Made by a program: the position numbers and the translations under genes. From Sanderia malayensis (lineage: Eukaryota > Cnidaria > Scyphozoa > Semaeostomeae > Pelagiidae), in assembly GCA_013076295.1 (NCBI GenBank), contig RQOL01000452.1:124001-188000 (forward strand): DNA of 64,000 bases. Direction: 5' to 3'. This document shows positions 44,964 through 54,904 of this stretch, piece by piece. Below the pieces are notes generated by a model. It was not told where the DNA came from. It did no database searches and worked only from the letters and a program-made list of their open reading frames with translations. Each line of letters starts with the position of its first letter. The stretch's first letter is position 1.

Positions 44964-45292
44964 ATTGGATATTGTTACCTAACCCCCAGATGAATCACAA
45001 CCCATGATCGTAAGATGGTTTTGATTCTTTGATTGCTTCCAGTGATTCACGACGTGAAATGTCGGATCAGCAAATGATTGACGACGTGAAATGAAAGGGA
45101 ACAATACGTACCAACAGATGTGATGGCACAATAATCACAACACATATTATTATTACTTGAAATCACTGTGAACTGGGGACAATGACATGAAACATGGAAA
45201 AATCGACGTGAAAAAGACAAAAACATGAGACGTGGATTGAGAAATATGACATGAATGTGGACTTGTAATTTTGTCCATCATGTGATTCCATA
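44933..45292. repeat. right 360-bp terminal inverted repeat
   Basis: Reverse complement of 38775-39134 with few differences. It contains paired CACGTCGT/ACGACGTG motifs (45046 and 45082 on this side), possible transposase or promoter sites, and the start of the transposase gene. The duplication GGTATC follows at 45293-45298. Confidence 0.93.
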
Positions 45293-45298
45293 GGTATC

Positions 45299-47375
45299 AC
45301 CCTGACAGCGGTGCACTGTCTTTGCAGAGGCCTGTCGCAATGGGAACTGTCTTCTTATAATCTTAACTTGAGAATTTTTTGATATTGCAAACTGGCGAGA
45401 AATTTCAATAATTGGTGTCCAATTATTTGCTGTTGCAGTTGTAAAAAGATGTTGGTATTTCCTTCTACATTCCCTGCCAATGTCTTTCTTCTGAAACTCA
45501 ACCCATACAATACTGGGTCTTGAAGATGTTACAATTCTGTAATCAATCTTGTGAACAACACATTCAGCTCAATTTGTCATCCCATCAGTAGTTGCAATGT
45601 TCCCTGTCAAATCATATTTACCTGCTTCAATTAATGGCAATAAAGAAAAAAGTCCCATTGTTTTCTTTGGATCAGTTGGAATTTTTTGTTTAATTTTTTG
45701 TTCCTCATCATCAGAGATACCTCCAATCACAATGTTGATTGCCTTAACAACAATCTTGTTGTATTTTGATGTTTCATAAACTGAATCATTATGGTTGTTT
45801 ACCATGGCATTTGTGAAGAATAAATGTGTTACATTATTCAAGTGATACATTGGTGGTAGCATTCTGGACTTAACAACATTTATATCACTCTGTGTATGGT
45901 GACCTTCCCTTAGACGGTTCAGAAGATTTGCAAATTGTGCATCTTCTTTTTGTCTCATGACTTCAGTTAGCTCATACATACAAAATTGATGCTGCCATTG
46001 GTTGGGAATAATAGGTGCATAAGGTATTTTACCAGTGTCAAAAATCCATCTGTCCATTACAGGTTGAAGTTGAAAAAGATCTCCAACAGCTATGATACTA
46101 ATACCTCCAAATGGTTGTTGGGATCCCATTATTTGCTGCAGTCGCATGTCAAGAAAGTTAAACATACCATTTCCTACCATTGATATTTCATCAATAAAAA
46201 CTAATTTTAGCGATCTAAATTTCATTCTCATAGTGTTAAGTGTGTCACTATTGAGAGGAATGTAATGAAATCCTTGACTTGCTGGAACAGCAAAAGCAGA
46301 ATGCACTGTATGTCCTTTGATATTGAATGCAGCCTTTCCTGTTGGTGCAACTTTCAAAACTTTTATGGTGTCAGGGTCTTCTCCAGCAAGACCATTTAAA
46401 TATTTGGACACTGCTTCATACATTGCATTTAGTAACCAACTTTTTCCAACACCTGCACCGCCACTTAAAAATAATGTCAGTGGCTGCTCACTAACTTTAA
46501 TGCTGTGGAGAACGTGGTAAAAAAATCGGATCTGCTCTGTGTTCAATGACTGCATAAGCTTTCTAAACTCGTTTTCATTCATTGAGTTAGATGTCAAAGC
46601 CTGTTCTTCACAACTTCTTGGAAATATTCCAATGTCATCTATGATATCATATTGGGAATGTGCACCTGACCCTGGAGAAAAACAGTCAAATGAGCCATGC
46701 TCCTGAAATAATTCATTGCTATCTGCACCATTTGAATGTTGTGAATTTGGAGCAACACTACCATGGCATTTATCAGTTTGTTGAATCATTTCCTCTGATA
46801 AACAATGAAGTATGGATGAATGTTTTTCATAATTTTTGCTATTTTCAATAACCAACACTTCTGCTTCATTATAGCGTTCTTCGTATGTGTGGCACCCAAG
46901 GATAATGTCATTTTCTTCATCTCTCCATGGCAAATATAACACCAACTGTTCTCTGTAAAAATTTTCTGAGTCAACTTTTTTGTTAAAGCGAACAGAACGA
47001 ATTATCCTTGGCGTCTTCCGTTTGAGTAGCTTTAGGTTCCCTTTAGTTGCAATGGAATAGTCAAGCTCTGTATCATCTTTAAATGAATCAAGATCATCTG
47101 CAGAGTCATCATCAATGCTAGTTTCTGGAAGAAAAGGTAATTTGACCTTGTTTCTATTTGCATTGATTCTTGTTTTGCTGTGTGGTTTGCAGGTATACCA
47201 TGCCACAAAATCAGCAAGACATGTATCCTCCAAAAAATGTGGCCTTCTTTGATATCTTTTCAGGAGGTTATCGGATTCAATATCCAATGAGTTGTCAGGC
47301 AATTCATTAAGTTTAATAGAAGACTTCAACAAAAAACATCGTTCACTTGGTTCTGAAGTATTTATAAACTGAACT
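45299..47375 (-). pseudogene. PIF1-type helicase domain of the Helentron
   Basis: The frame reads from about 47375 (QFINTSEPSERCFLL, reached by a frameshift from the Rep ORF) to 45569. It then continues after a single TGA without further stops to the transposon boundary at 45299. Motifs: Walker A (LSGGAGVGKSWLL), Walker B (KLVFIDEISMVG), motif III (IIAVGDLFQLQPV), an Arg-rich motif IV (TEVMRQKEDAQF), and at the end AKTVHRCQGDT, completed by LNELVV beyond the nested element. It would unwind DNA during rolling-circle transposition. The TGA at 45569-45571 and the insertion inactivate it. Confidence 0.9.
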
Positions 47376-48096
47376 GCCGAGAGGAGCGTTTTAATGGTAA
47401 TTGCAGCACATGATAAACAGCTTCCTGAGCACTGACTTCAACTGCATTGAGAAACTTATTGCCAATGTGTCTGACCTGATTAATAATTGTAGTATCTCCA
47501 CTTCTAGCCTGTTCACATGCTCGTTCAAGAAGCTTGCTCATGCCCCTTTGCCCCTTAGTAATATAGGCCAAGATATAAGCAGCACATGCGTATGGATCAA
47601 GAACATATTGTAAATCAAGATTTGCCATCCAAGCTTTTAAGATATTTGGATTATAGCTATTTATGCGTATTTCACTGGGTGTTCGCCTAAAACACAATGT
47701 TTCCCTCTTCAGCATAAATCTGACTGCTAGTATATATTGTGTGTCTGTGAAATTTAACAAATCCAAAAATTGTTGAAAAGAAATATTCAATCCATATTTC
47801 ATATCATTCAGAACTGATTGCAGCTTTGATGCATTTTCCTTAATTTTCTGGAGATCTTCATTGCTAAATTCTGAAACATCAATTGGTTTAAGCAAAACAG
47901 TTTCTTGCATTGGAGGTACAGGAAAACTAAAACGGCAAATGTCTTTCCCCTTCTTTCTACATGATTTTGCATGCCTATGGGTTTGCAAGTTCAAAAGATC
48001 TTCATCAATATTCTTGTCATTAGCACTGCAGGTTACATACTGATCAACAAAGCTGATGATATTTTTGCACAGGATCTTTGCCATATTCAGGTGCAT
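47362..48096 (-). pseudogene. Helentron Rep domain, second half (tyrosine motif)
   Basis: About 244 residues that follow the HUH ORF after a frameshift near 48085. Conserved features: CSANDKNIDEDLLNLQTHRHAKSCRKKG (His/Cys pattern) and PCAAYILAYITKG-like pairing, here DPYACAAYILAYITKGQRG with the Y-x3-Y-x2-K nuclease signature of HUH Reps. At the 3' end the frame is lost at about 47370 and the helicase continues in another frame. Confidence 0.85.
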
Positions 48097-49196
48097 CCTT
48101 TATCCACAGCAAAACATGTATATGAGGTGAACCACGTTGCTGAAACTCAACACGATAAAAATAATCTTGAATCTCTCCAAGAGGCATTTCCTTACTTTTT
48201 AAAAAATTGTTGAAAAACAACTGCACCATATGATCAAAATTCCTTGCACAGGATACTGGGTCTTTTTGGATCAAATCTGATTTTTCTTGCCATGTCATAT
48301 TTTCAACATCACTATCTGTGAGATCCTTGTTTTCTAAAAGTCTTCCCAAAATTTTCAGCAAATGTTTCCATCTTGTTTCTGCTGCAGAAAGAGAGCAAAA
48401 CCATGTTGGTTTTCCAAGCTGTCTGATCATTGCAAATAAGTCCTTTTTACATTTTTCAAAATATGGTGGTGAACCCCGTATGTTGCGTAGAACTCTAAAT
48501 CCTTCATTCAAGTGAATTATGCTATTTTGTGCACTCTGAGATTTTAGATCACCTGCTGTGTATTTCTTCCCTTTTGTCTTACATTTACGCAATGATAGTG
48601 CTGCAGTATCTTGAATCCTTTTTATTTGCAATTTTTTTAATTTGAAAAAAATGTTAGGAACACATTGAGCAACCCTCCTGTCTTTACTGCGAAGCTCCCA
48701 TTTACATATTGTACTATAATGTACTGCAACCATTCTTTCATGGTTTTCATACCTGCGCTGTCCACAAAATAAAGTTGGAAAAGATAAATATTCTGCATCT
48801 TTGTCAATAAATAATCCTAAAGGCTTACTTGCTTCGCCTGGTGCTAAATTTATGATATGGTCAGCAATCTGCAAAGGTTCAGGTGACTCTAACAATGTAT
48901 CCATATTTGCAGCAACTCTTTCTTCTGTCTCACACCACATATCATTTCCTTCATTTTCAAGAGTTTTGTTATCTGAATTGCAATGAGAAACCTTATTTTT
49001 ATGTCTTCTTCACCTTGCTCCATTCTTCCTTTATTTGTTCCTGAAAATCCTCACAAAGAAAACTTGACAAATCCGATTGAGGCAATGATGAGAAATTGTC
49101 TAACCAACCAGGGCATATTTGTACACCTTGAGATCTAAACAGCTCACTGGTTCTGGTAAGATATTCAGCTGCCATAAAAACCCTAGTTGATCTTAT
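48044..49196 (-). pseudogene. Helentron Rep domain, first half (HUH motif)
   Basis: After the ISL2EU-like insert the Helentron frame resumes at 49196 (IRSTRVFMAAEYLTRTSELF). It is lost by a single-base shift near 49008 and continues to 48044. The HUH motif is VEFQQRGSPHIHVLLW. Other conserved Rep patches are WCSLSAAETRW-like (PTWFCSLSAAETRWKHLL) and YLSFPTLFCGQ. The Rep nicks the element's end and forms a covalent DNA-tyrosine link. Frameshifts near 49008 and 48085 make this copy inactive. Confidence 0.88.
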
Positions 49197-49336
49197 TCTC
49201 CGATCCGAGTTGATGTCACGGGCGACCAATTTACGCATGCGCTTGTTGCTGCAGTGAAAACAACATTGTCGATTTAGGCCGTTTCACTGCAGGATCACAA
49301 ATCAGAAGAGAAAGCTGTCCACTTTGAACGTGTAAA

Positions 49337-50942
49337 ATGCCGCTTACCTGTGCTGCCTATGGATGTACTAATCATAACAAGATGGAAAATAAACCAGGAT
49401 TTTTTAGATTTCCAAATAATGACCCAGAGTTGCGACAAAAATGGATAAATGCCTGTAAAAGAAAGAACGTTGATGGCAGTCCATGGTGCCCCAAAGGAAA
49501 AAATGTATGCATCTGCGGACATCATTTTGTTACTGGTAAGTTATCAGGTTCGATTTCAAACATATTAATGATTCATATTAATGATGATATTTAGCAAAAC
49601 AGTTCTGCAGCCTATATAAAATGAGCAAATCTGTTTATTAACAGTACAATTTTTCACAGGTCAACCTAATCGGAAAGACCGAAGTCATCCAGACCATGTA
49701 CCATCTTTGTTCATATACGTTCAAAGTAATCCAGAAAACAGAAAGAAAAGTTGAACGTTTCAACTCAGCTCAGAAAAGAAGAAAAATCAACAATGAGAGC
49801 ATCGCTGCAAGGAGCCAATTACCACAGAAGCCATAGCTGAGAACTCTTCAGCTGAAAAGGTGGCAGAGGAAGACTTGCCAGTCAATGTGGCACCTGAAAG
49901 TTCACATGAAGTAGAAATATCTGAACTGATGTTTGAAATGAATAACTTGAGGAGGAGAGAGATAAGGCTCTAGCAATGATTCAAGATGCTAAAAAGAGAT
50001 TTCTGTCATATGACAGCTTGAAGTTAAGGTCTGAAGACAAGTTCACAGTATTACACAGGATTAACATCAGCAACACTTGATATTTTGTTCAGTTTCCTAG
50101 AACACTCATTACCTGACAAAAGTCGCAGCAAAATGCATTTCAAAGATCAGCTCTTGATGACATTGGTAAAACTTCGTTTAGACATTCAGTTTGAAAACCT
50201 GGGTGATCAATTTAATTGCCCAAAAAGCAGTGCCCATGATATTTTTAAGCGATGGATACACTTAATGTATTACAAACTGAAATTCTTGATTAAATCACCA
50301 GATCATGATGCTTCAAGAGAAACATTGCCACATGTATTTGCTCAGTACTTCCCCAGATTGACACATATAATTGACTGCACAGAAATTTTTATTGACAGAC
50401 CAAAAAATCTTAAAGCCCGCGCTCAAGTATACTCCAACTATAAGAAGCATTCAACAGTCAAATTCTTCATTGCTTGCACTCCTCTTGGGGCTATTTCTTT
50501 TATTTCAAAAGCATGGGGTGGAAGAGTTTCTGATGTGGAACTTGTAAAAAATAGTGGGTTCATCAGTTATAAGTACCACACTGTTGGTGATCAAGTTTTA
50601 GCAGACCGAGGGTTCACTCTTGTTGATGAGTTTGCCGCAGGGTGTGGAGTTGAACTAATCACTCCAAGTTTTACTAAAGGTAAAAAGCAGCTGTCAGCCA
50701 GAGAAGTGGAAACTTCGCGACAAATTGCATCCATTAGAATTCATATTGAAAGAGTGATTGGTTTGGTAAAGAACAGATATAGAATTTTGGATGGGACTCT
50801 TTCAACTACGCTGGTCAAGTCTTTATCAGATGAAGCAAATGAACTGGATGTTTCAGGAATAGATAGACTCTTTACAGTGTGTGCAGCTCTGTGTAATTTA
50901 AGTACTGGTATTGTGTACAATGAGGATAAAAATAAAGCATAA
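49337..50942 (+). pseudogene. THAP-DDE transposase (ISL2EU-like), frame-broken
   Basis: Exon 1 (49337-49533, donor GTAAGT) starts MPLTCAAYGCTNHNK and carries a THAP zinc finger (CAAYGC, RFPNNDPELRQKWINACKR, CGHHF). Exon 2, from about 49661 (acceptor TTCACAG), completes THAP with HPDHVPSLF. The frame then breaks at about 49752. The catalytic part, 50085-50942, is open: THIIDCTEIFIDRP (Asp), YHTVGDQVLADRGF (Asp) and RIHIERVIGLVKNRY (Glu), the DDE_Tnp_4 pattern. It binds transposon ends by THAP and cuts by DDE. Two or more frameshifts at 49.75-50.05 kb inactivate this copy unless extra introns exist. Confidence 0.88.
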
Positions 50943-50999
50943 AAATCAATTCTAAATTCAGGCTGTTTTACAATTTGTTATTTTTCATAGATTTCCTTC

Positions 51000-52781
51000 T
51001 CATTTCTTTTTTCTGCAGTCTGGACAGTACCAGGATTTCTTTGGAACTCTCTTCATTTTGACACAAGACAAATGGAACCATTCAAATTTACAATTGGCTG
51101 AATCACAGCCAATCCATTTTTCATTACTGTCACCCTCTTTCCTTTGGCAGTAACAATATAGTTTTTCATCAATAAGTTTGAAGCCAGTGTCACTAGAAGC
51201 CCTTTCACTTTCTCTGGTTAAAAGCTCAGGAACAACATATCTTCTATAAAACTTTGCCAATACAGGAACTGATGATTTTATGAATTCATCATCCACACAA
51301 ACTGTGGTCCAGAAACACCATTTGGGGGTCCATACAACAAAATCACATTCTTTTTCCTGACAAATGTGCAATTGCATTTGTACTTGTGTGTAGTACTTGT
51401 GCCCTGTTTTAAGTTTCTTATCTTCTGACAGGCAGAAAGAAGGATCTTGTAAAGCTTCCTCTACAGACTGTGTTTCTCTTTTTGAGTATGGGCATTTTAC
51501 TTCAATAAGTTTGGTAATGTTATGGCATTTGCATTTAAAAATACCATCAGGTGAAGCACCAATGAAAGGCATTTCTCTGCTAATGACAAAGCCAGATGGA
51601 CATATTTGGAAATTGTCATGCGAGGTGGCTAGGATCATTTCAAAATCTTTCAAGGCATTTTTTTCATTGATGGTCCCCCAATTTAGGGCTGGGACAGAAG
51701 TTGAGGTCATATTTGGTTCTTTACAAATACCTTTGATAATTGACTGTGCTGGCTTTTCAAAATTTGTGTGCAATACTAAGTGAGCTCCTGATGCAGTTAT
51801 TCGTCCAGTTCTCACTTGATGCCAAAATATGCTCTTTGACTGCCTTCTAGTTATACTTTCAACATATTCAATGTCAGCTTGAGTTACTTTCATTAATTTA
51901 ATTAACTCCACCCCAAAATGTTGCAGTTCAATGTCAGTCTTCTGAGCATTCTCTGCAGAATAAAATTCTCTGAGATATATGGGCATCTTGCCCCTTTTTG
52001 GAGGATGGAAAGTCGGTACAAAACTTTTGTAGTGCTCAGAAAATGTATGTAAGACGACTGGTTTGGATGCCTGTTGCTGTAGCCGGTGAAGAAATTCATG
52101 CTGCTCATTTTCTGTAGTTTCGATCATTATTCCAGGAAATGCTGTTGCAGACCTCTTATGGCTATTTGCATCATATCGGTCTACAGCTGCCTGTGAATAA
52201 AATTTCATTTTGGAAATCTCTGCAGGCTCAATTTTTTTAATAAAATCGACATTCCATTTGCATGCTTCCTCGGTACATGTTTTTCTGGTGAAACTAGAGC
52301 AAACAGCTGCCTCCACTTTAAAAAGTAAGGCCGCTATATGTGAACAAGATTCACCTAGGCCAGCCATACACGAACAATGGGCTGTAAGTACGGAAGCTTC
52401 ATTTATTAAAAGTGCAACCCATGCCTCGTGTGGTTCTTCATTCAACCTTTGGGATGGTGTTACTTCGGCTTTAAGCACCATGAACTGCGACTTCTCGTGC
52501 TTCTTGTAGGCATAAATTGTCCTAACCCAACCGCTGATGAACTGGTTATAAGCTTCCAAGCTTTTTCTGTTTTTCATTGCCTCTCTTGTAAAAACACCTG
52601 GGGTTTCAACAAGATAACTATACACTTCTGGCCACTCTAAAGGAGGCCAGCAAGTAGGGTCATTCATCCAAATATCTGCTGGTATCATGTACGGGCATAC
52701 ATCAATTTCGATCATCTTTAATTTACTCACATAACGCTGTTTTGCTTCTCCATCCAACGATTTGATGTTGTATGATGCCAT
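51000..52781 (-). CDS. YqaJ-type nuclease protein with SWIM and PHD fingers
   Basis: Intact 593-aa ORF. Residues ~135-160 form a SWIM zinc finger (CSCMAGLGESCSHIAALLF). Residues ~315-500 form a YqaJ/lambda-exonuclease-like domain: RTGRITASGAHL, NWGTINEKNAL, the catalytic Asp in FIGASPDGIF and the EVK triad in LIEVKCPYS, then QVQMQLHICQ. Residues ~545-590 are a PHD finger (CYCQRKEGD, WIGCDSANCKFEWFHLSCV, WYCPDC). It shares the ISL2EU-like element with the transposase on the opposite strand, and is thought to assist end processing or repair. SWIM and PHD could tether it to chromatin. No lesion seen. Confidence 0.9.
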   Translation of the reverse strand: MASYNIKSLDGEAKQRYVSKLKMIEIDVCPYMIPADIWMNDPTCWPPLEWPEVYSYLVETPGVFTREAMKNRKSLEAYNQFISGWVRTIYAYKKHEKSQFMVLKAEVTPSQRLNEEPHEAWVALLINEASVLTAHCSCMAGLGESCSHIAALLFKVEAAVCSSFTRKTCTEEACKWNVDFIKKIEPAEISKMKFYSQAAVDRYDANSHKRSATAFPGIMIETTENEQHEFLHRLQQQASKPVVLHTFSEHYKSFVPTFHPPKRGKMPIYLREFYSAENAQKTDIELQHFGVELIKLMKVTQADIEYVESITRRQSKSIFWHQVRTGRITASGAHLVLHTNFEKPAQSIIKGICKEPNMTSTSVPALNWGTINEKNALKDFEMILATSHDNFQICPSGFVISREMPFIGASPDGIFKCKCHNITKLIEVKCPYSKRETQSVEEALQDPSFCLSEDKKLKTGHKYYTQVQMQLHICQEKECDFVVWTPKWCFWTTVCVDDEFIKSSVPVLAKFYRRYVVPELLTRESERASSDTGFKLIDEKLYCYCQRKEGDSNEKWIGCDSANCKFEWFHLSCVKMKRVPKKSWYCPDCRKKK

Positions 52782-52962
52782 GATGAACGGAAATAAACTC
52801 GCTAATAAATATAGAATACCTTATAAACGTATTATAAACTGGATTAACCATGCTGTCTAATCTCGATACGTAGGCCATGCACAGAAAGTTCGGATTGTTT
52901 TCACTGCAGCTGTTGTTGCTGAGCAACAATGTGCGGCCTGGGCCCTATTCTCGGATCGGAGA

Positions 52963-53470
52963 ATACTTTGAAAACTGTAATGGTGTTTATATTCCATCCG
53001 ACGCTTCAGTTTCACAGCAATAGTTTCTGTATCTGGCAAACATCTTGGCAAAAGATTTACAGTTGTGTTTACATCTACTGGGACATTGACAACATTACCA
53101 TGGATGCTCAGTTGCCTTCCTCTTGGGAGTTCTCGAATTTGCATAAATGGAATACGTGGCGAAACAACCTTTCTTCAAGTGATGTTAGGTCAAGAATATC
53201 TCCTTTTTTTGGAAATTCCATTTTATTGGCTTTTGCACATGGTGGTATTTTCCCATTTAGAAGATATTTGTGACAAGTATGGCATATCCACTCATTTCCA
53301 TCAACACTCTTTGTGTTAGTGATACAACTTTTCAACACACTTTTATCAGTGAACCCTTTGTATGTCTCATCAAGGGAGCCCACAACACTACATCTAAACC
53401 ACAATTGATCACAACATGTACAGATATATTCTGGTCCTACTGCAATCATCATATGAAACTTGTCAATCAA
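52963..53470 (-). pseudogene. DUF6570-like zinc region of the Helentron
   Basis: The frame 53470-53165 has GPEYICTCCDQLWF and WICHTCHKYLLNGKIP, a zinc-binding region usual before the Rep of OTU-bearing rolling-circle elements. A one-base loss near 53163 then moves reading to FMQIRELPRGRQLSIHGNVVNV and further to HHYSFQS, where the ISL2EU-like insert begins. The upstream OTU ORF reaches this part by another frameshift near 53500. Function unknown. Confidence 0.8.
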
Positions 53471-54090
53471 ATCCTGGTAAATTCTACAAGTACTACCATT
53501 TTTTTCAGAAATGCATATTTTATATTTAAACTTTTTTGCTTCTGTATCAATGACATTGCTGCTCTTCCTTTTTTGCTTTTTGAGTTAAATTCCTTTATCT
53601 TGACTGCTTGTTTCAAAATAGAATTTAAGGTGCTTGAATTTGGTGCATTCTCCTGAGTATTATTTAAAGATGTTCTTTTTGATAATGTAGAAACATAATG
53701 ATATTCATCTAAGTGTCCAATGTAAAGAATTTTTGAAGTTGCATTTTCGTTGGAAGAATGAGGATTAATAATAGTGTTACCAGAAAAGCCTGGCATAGAT
53801 TCAACAATGTGGATAATACAATTTACCGTGTTTGGTACTGCTTGAATTATTACATGGTCACACCATGTACCAGGCTTTGCCATATTTTGTTTGTATGTTG
53901 CAAATGGTGTTGATATGCTTTCAATGAATTGCTCTGGAAATTTTGAAATATAATTAACACCAGCAGTTCTAACATGCAGATGATGATCAGGTGTGCCAAA
54001 AAGCTGATGAGAGATTGCTCGAAAAAAACAGTTCCCATCACCACCAACATCTTTTATCTCCATATTTAACTTGCTAAGTCTATCTTTCAA
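53467..54090 (-). CDS. OTU-family cysteine protease (Helentron accessory domain)
   Basis: 207-aa ORF. The OTU catalytic Asp and Cys lie in VGGDGNCFFRAIS (residues ~16-28), and the His is in HLDEYHYVST (~135). OTU proteins are deubiquitinases. OTU domains are recurrent N-terminal parts of Helentron and Polinton-associated polyproteins. The reading frame should continue into the zinc region downstream but is shifted near 53500. The likely first Met is at 54090 or 54060. Confidence 0.85.
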   Translation of the reverse strand: MKDRLSKLNMEIKDVGGDGNCFFRAISHQLFGTPDHHLHVRTAGVNYISKFPEQFIESISTPFATYKQNMAKPGTWCDHVIIQAVPNTVNCIIHIVESMPGFSGNTIINPHSSNENATSKILYIGHLDEYHYVSTLSKRTSLNNTQENAPNSSTLNSILKQAVKIKEFNSKSKKGRAAMSLIQKQKSLNIKYAFLKKMVVLVEFTRI

Positions 54091-54139
54091 AATTATGCTT
54101 TTTTACTTAATAATTGATTATTTTTAATTGATTATTCTT

Positions 54140-54904
54140 ATGTTTAGATGGAGTGAATACAGCAACAACTGCCCGCTGTGCAGGCTGACGCCGGCAGTAT
54201 ATGTACGGATTGAGGTAATTTTTAATATAATTTTTACTCATTCTAATACACATTTTAATGTAAAGATCTTCGCTTAAATCTTTTTTTTGTATTTTTAGTT
54301 ATTACAATCAACGCCTCAACTCAGAAGGACACTGCCACAAACACCGCCGCGGACACCATTGCGAGGAGTGCAGAGATCTCGCCAATCTCAGCGAAGAACA
54401 TCAACACCGTTGATGCGGACTCGCCTGTCCGTGAGATCATCACCCGCATCGAGAATATCTATATCTCGTCGGTCTCTCAGGGCAGCATCACCAACAACAC
54501 CACCATCATCACCAATAACAGTATCATCAGCATCATCGTCAGTAACGACGCTATCGCCGCCAATAATAGCACCATTGTCACCAGTAGCATTGGAAGAGCC
54601 CGTATAGGCAACACCAACAGCATTAGAAGAGCCATGGGTTCGATCAGGGGATACTGACTGGCAAGATCTCCCAAGCCCATGGCAGGACACAGTTAACGAA
54701 ATGGCCAGGATGGCATTTGATGGAGGCATCCCTCCAACAATGGTCATCAATCCCGGATACAGCCCGAGCATTGAAGACGAGGATGAGGAAGATGAGATTA
54801 ATAATCCAGAACAATTATTGGCTGTGATGAGATATGCTAATGCTAGCACAGAGAACTTAAACTTTTTATCAACAATGATTAATTTCAGAGAACAAGTTTT
54901 TTAA
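54140..54904 (+). pseudogene. Ser/Pro/Thr-rich spliced ORF, unknown
   Basis: A plus-strand frame opens with WSEYSNNCPLCRLTPAVYV (about 54150-54211). It can splice (GTAATT donor, TTTTTAG acceptor at about 54298) into a long Arg/Ser/Pro/Thr-rich segment, then a stop (TAG at 54610), and continues in the same frame through WQDLPSPWQDTV and INPGYSPSIEDEDEEDEI to a TAA at 54904. The stop falls where a short ALEEP segment appears twice. No family was found. It faces away from the Helentron. Opposite-strand open frames here are shadows. Confidence 0.35.

Larger units (their letters stand above)
38775..45292. mobile_element. integrase-type DNA transposon (IS3EU-like) carrying a HECT ligase gene
   Basis: A complete 6,518-bp element. 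It is bounded by 360-bp terminal inverted repeats (38775-39134 and 44933-45292, nearly identical, starting TATGGAATCAC) and a perfect 6-bp duplication, GGTATC. It encodes an rve/DDE transposase on the minus strand and a HECT E3 ubiquitin ligase on the plus strand, pointing toward each other. The integrase-fold transposase, 6-bp duplication and TA-type terminus fit the IS3EU superfamily as I remember its description; a Ginger-like alternative is less likely. Copy B of repeat A is inserted between the two genes. Both genes look intact, so this is the best-preserved cut-and-paste element here. Confidence 0.88.
49197..52962. mobile_element. ISL2EU-like transposon (THAP/DDE transposase + YqaJ protein)
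   Basis: A 3.77-kb element with 13-bp inverted ends TCTCCGATCCGAG at 49197-49209 and 52950-52962, flanked by AT on both sides (49195-49196 and 52963-52964). Removing it with one AT copy joins the Helentron frame as FQS then IRST. It encodes a THAP plus DDE_Tnp_4-type transposase on plus and a YqaJ-SWIM-PHD protein on minus. A DDE transposase paired with a YqaJ nuclease-like protein, with 2-bp duplications, is how I recall the ISL2EU superfamily. Confidence 0.85.
36079..54090 (-). mobile_element. Helentron-type element with OTU, EN and RPA genes, twice interrupted
   Basis: On the minus strand the order is OTU protease, DUF6570-like zinc region, HUH Rep, PIF1-type helicase, EEP endonuclease and RPA-like protein. 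A Rep/helicase with a linked apurinic-like endonuclease is the hallmark of Helentrons (Helitron2). Two transposons, 38775-45292 and 49197-52962, are nested in the Rep/helicase ORF. Taking each out with one target duplication restores the frame. Several single-base frameshifts (near 53500, 53163, 49008, 48085, 47370) and a TGA at 45569 show it is dead. Without the inserts the coding region spans about 7.6 kb. Termini were not firmly located. Confidence 0.85.

Noticed and set aside
54388..54849. 153-aa minus-strand ORF rich in Asp/Ser
   Set aside because: Antisense of the Ser/Pro/Thr-rich plus frame, with composition mirroring it; no splice or motif support.
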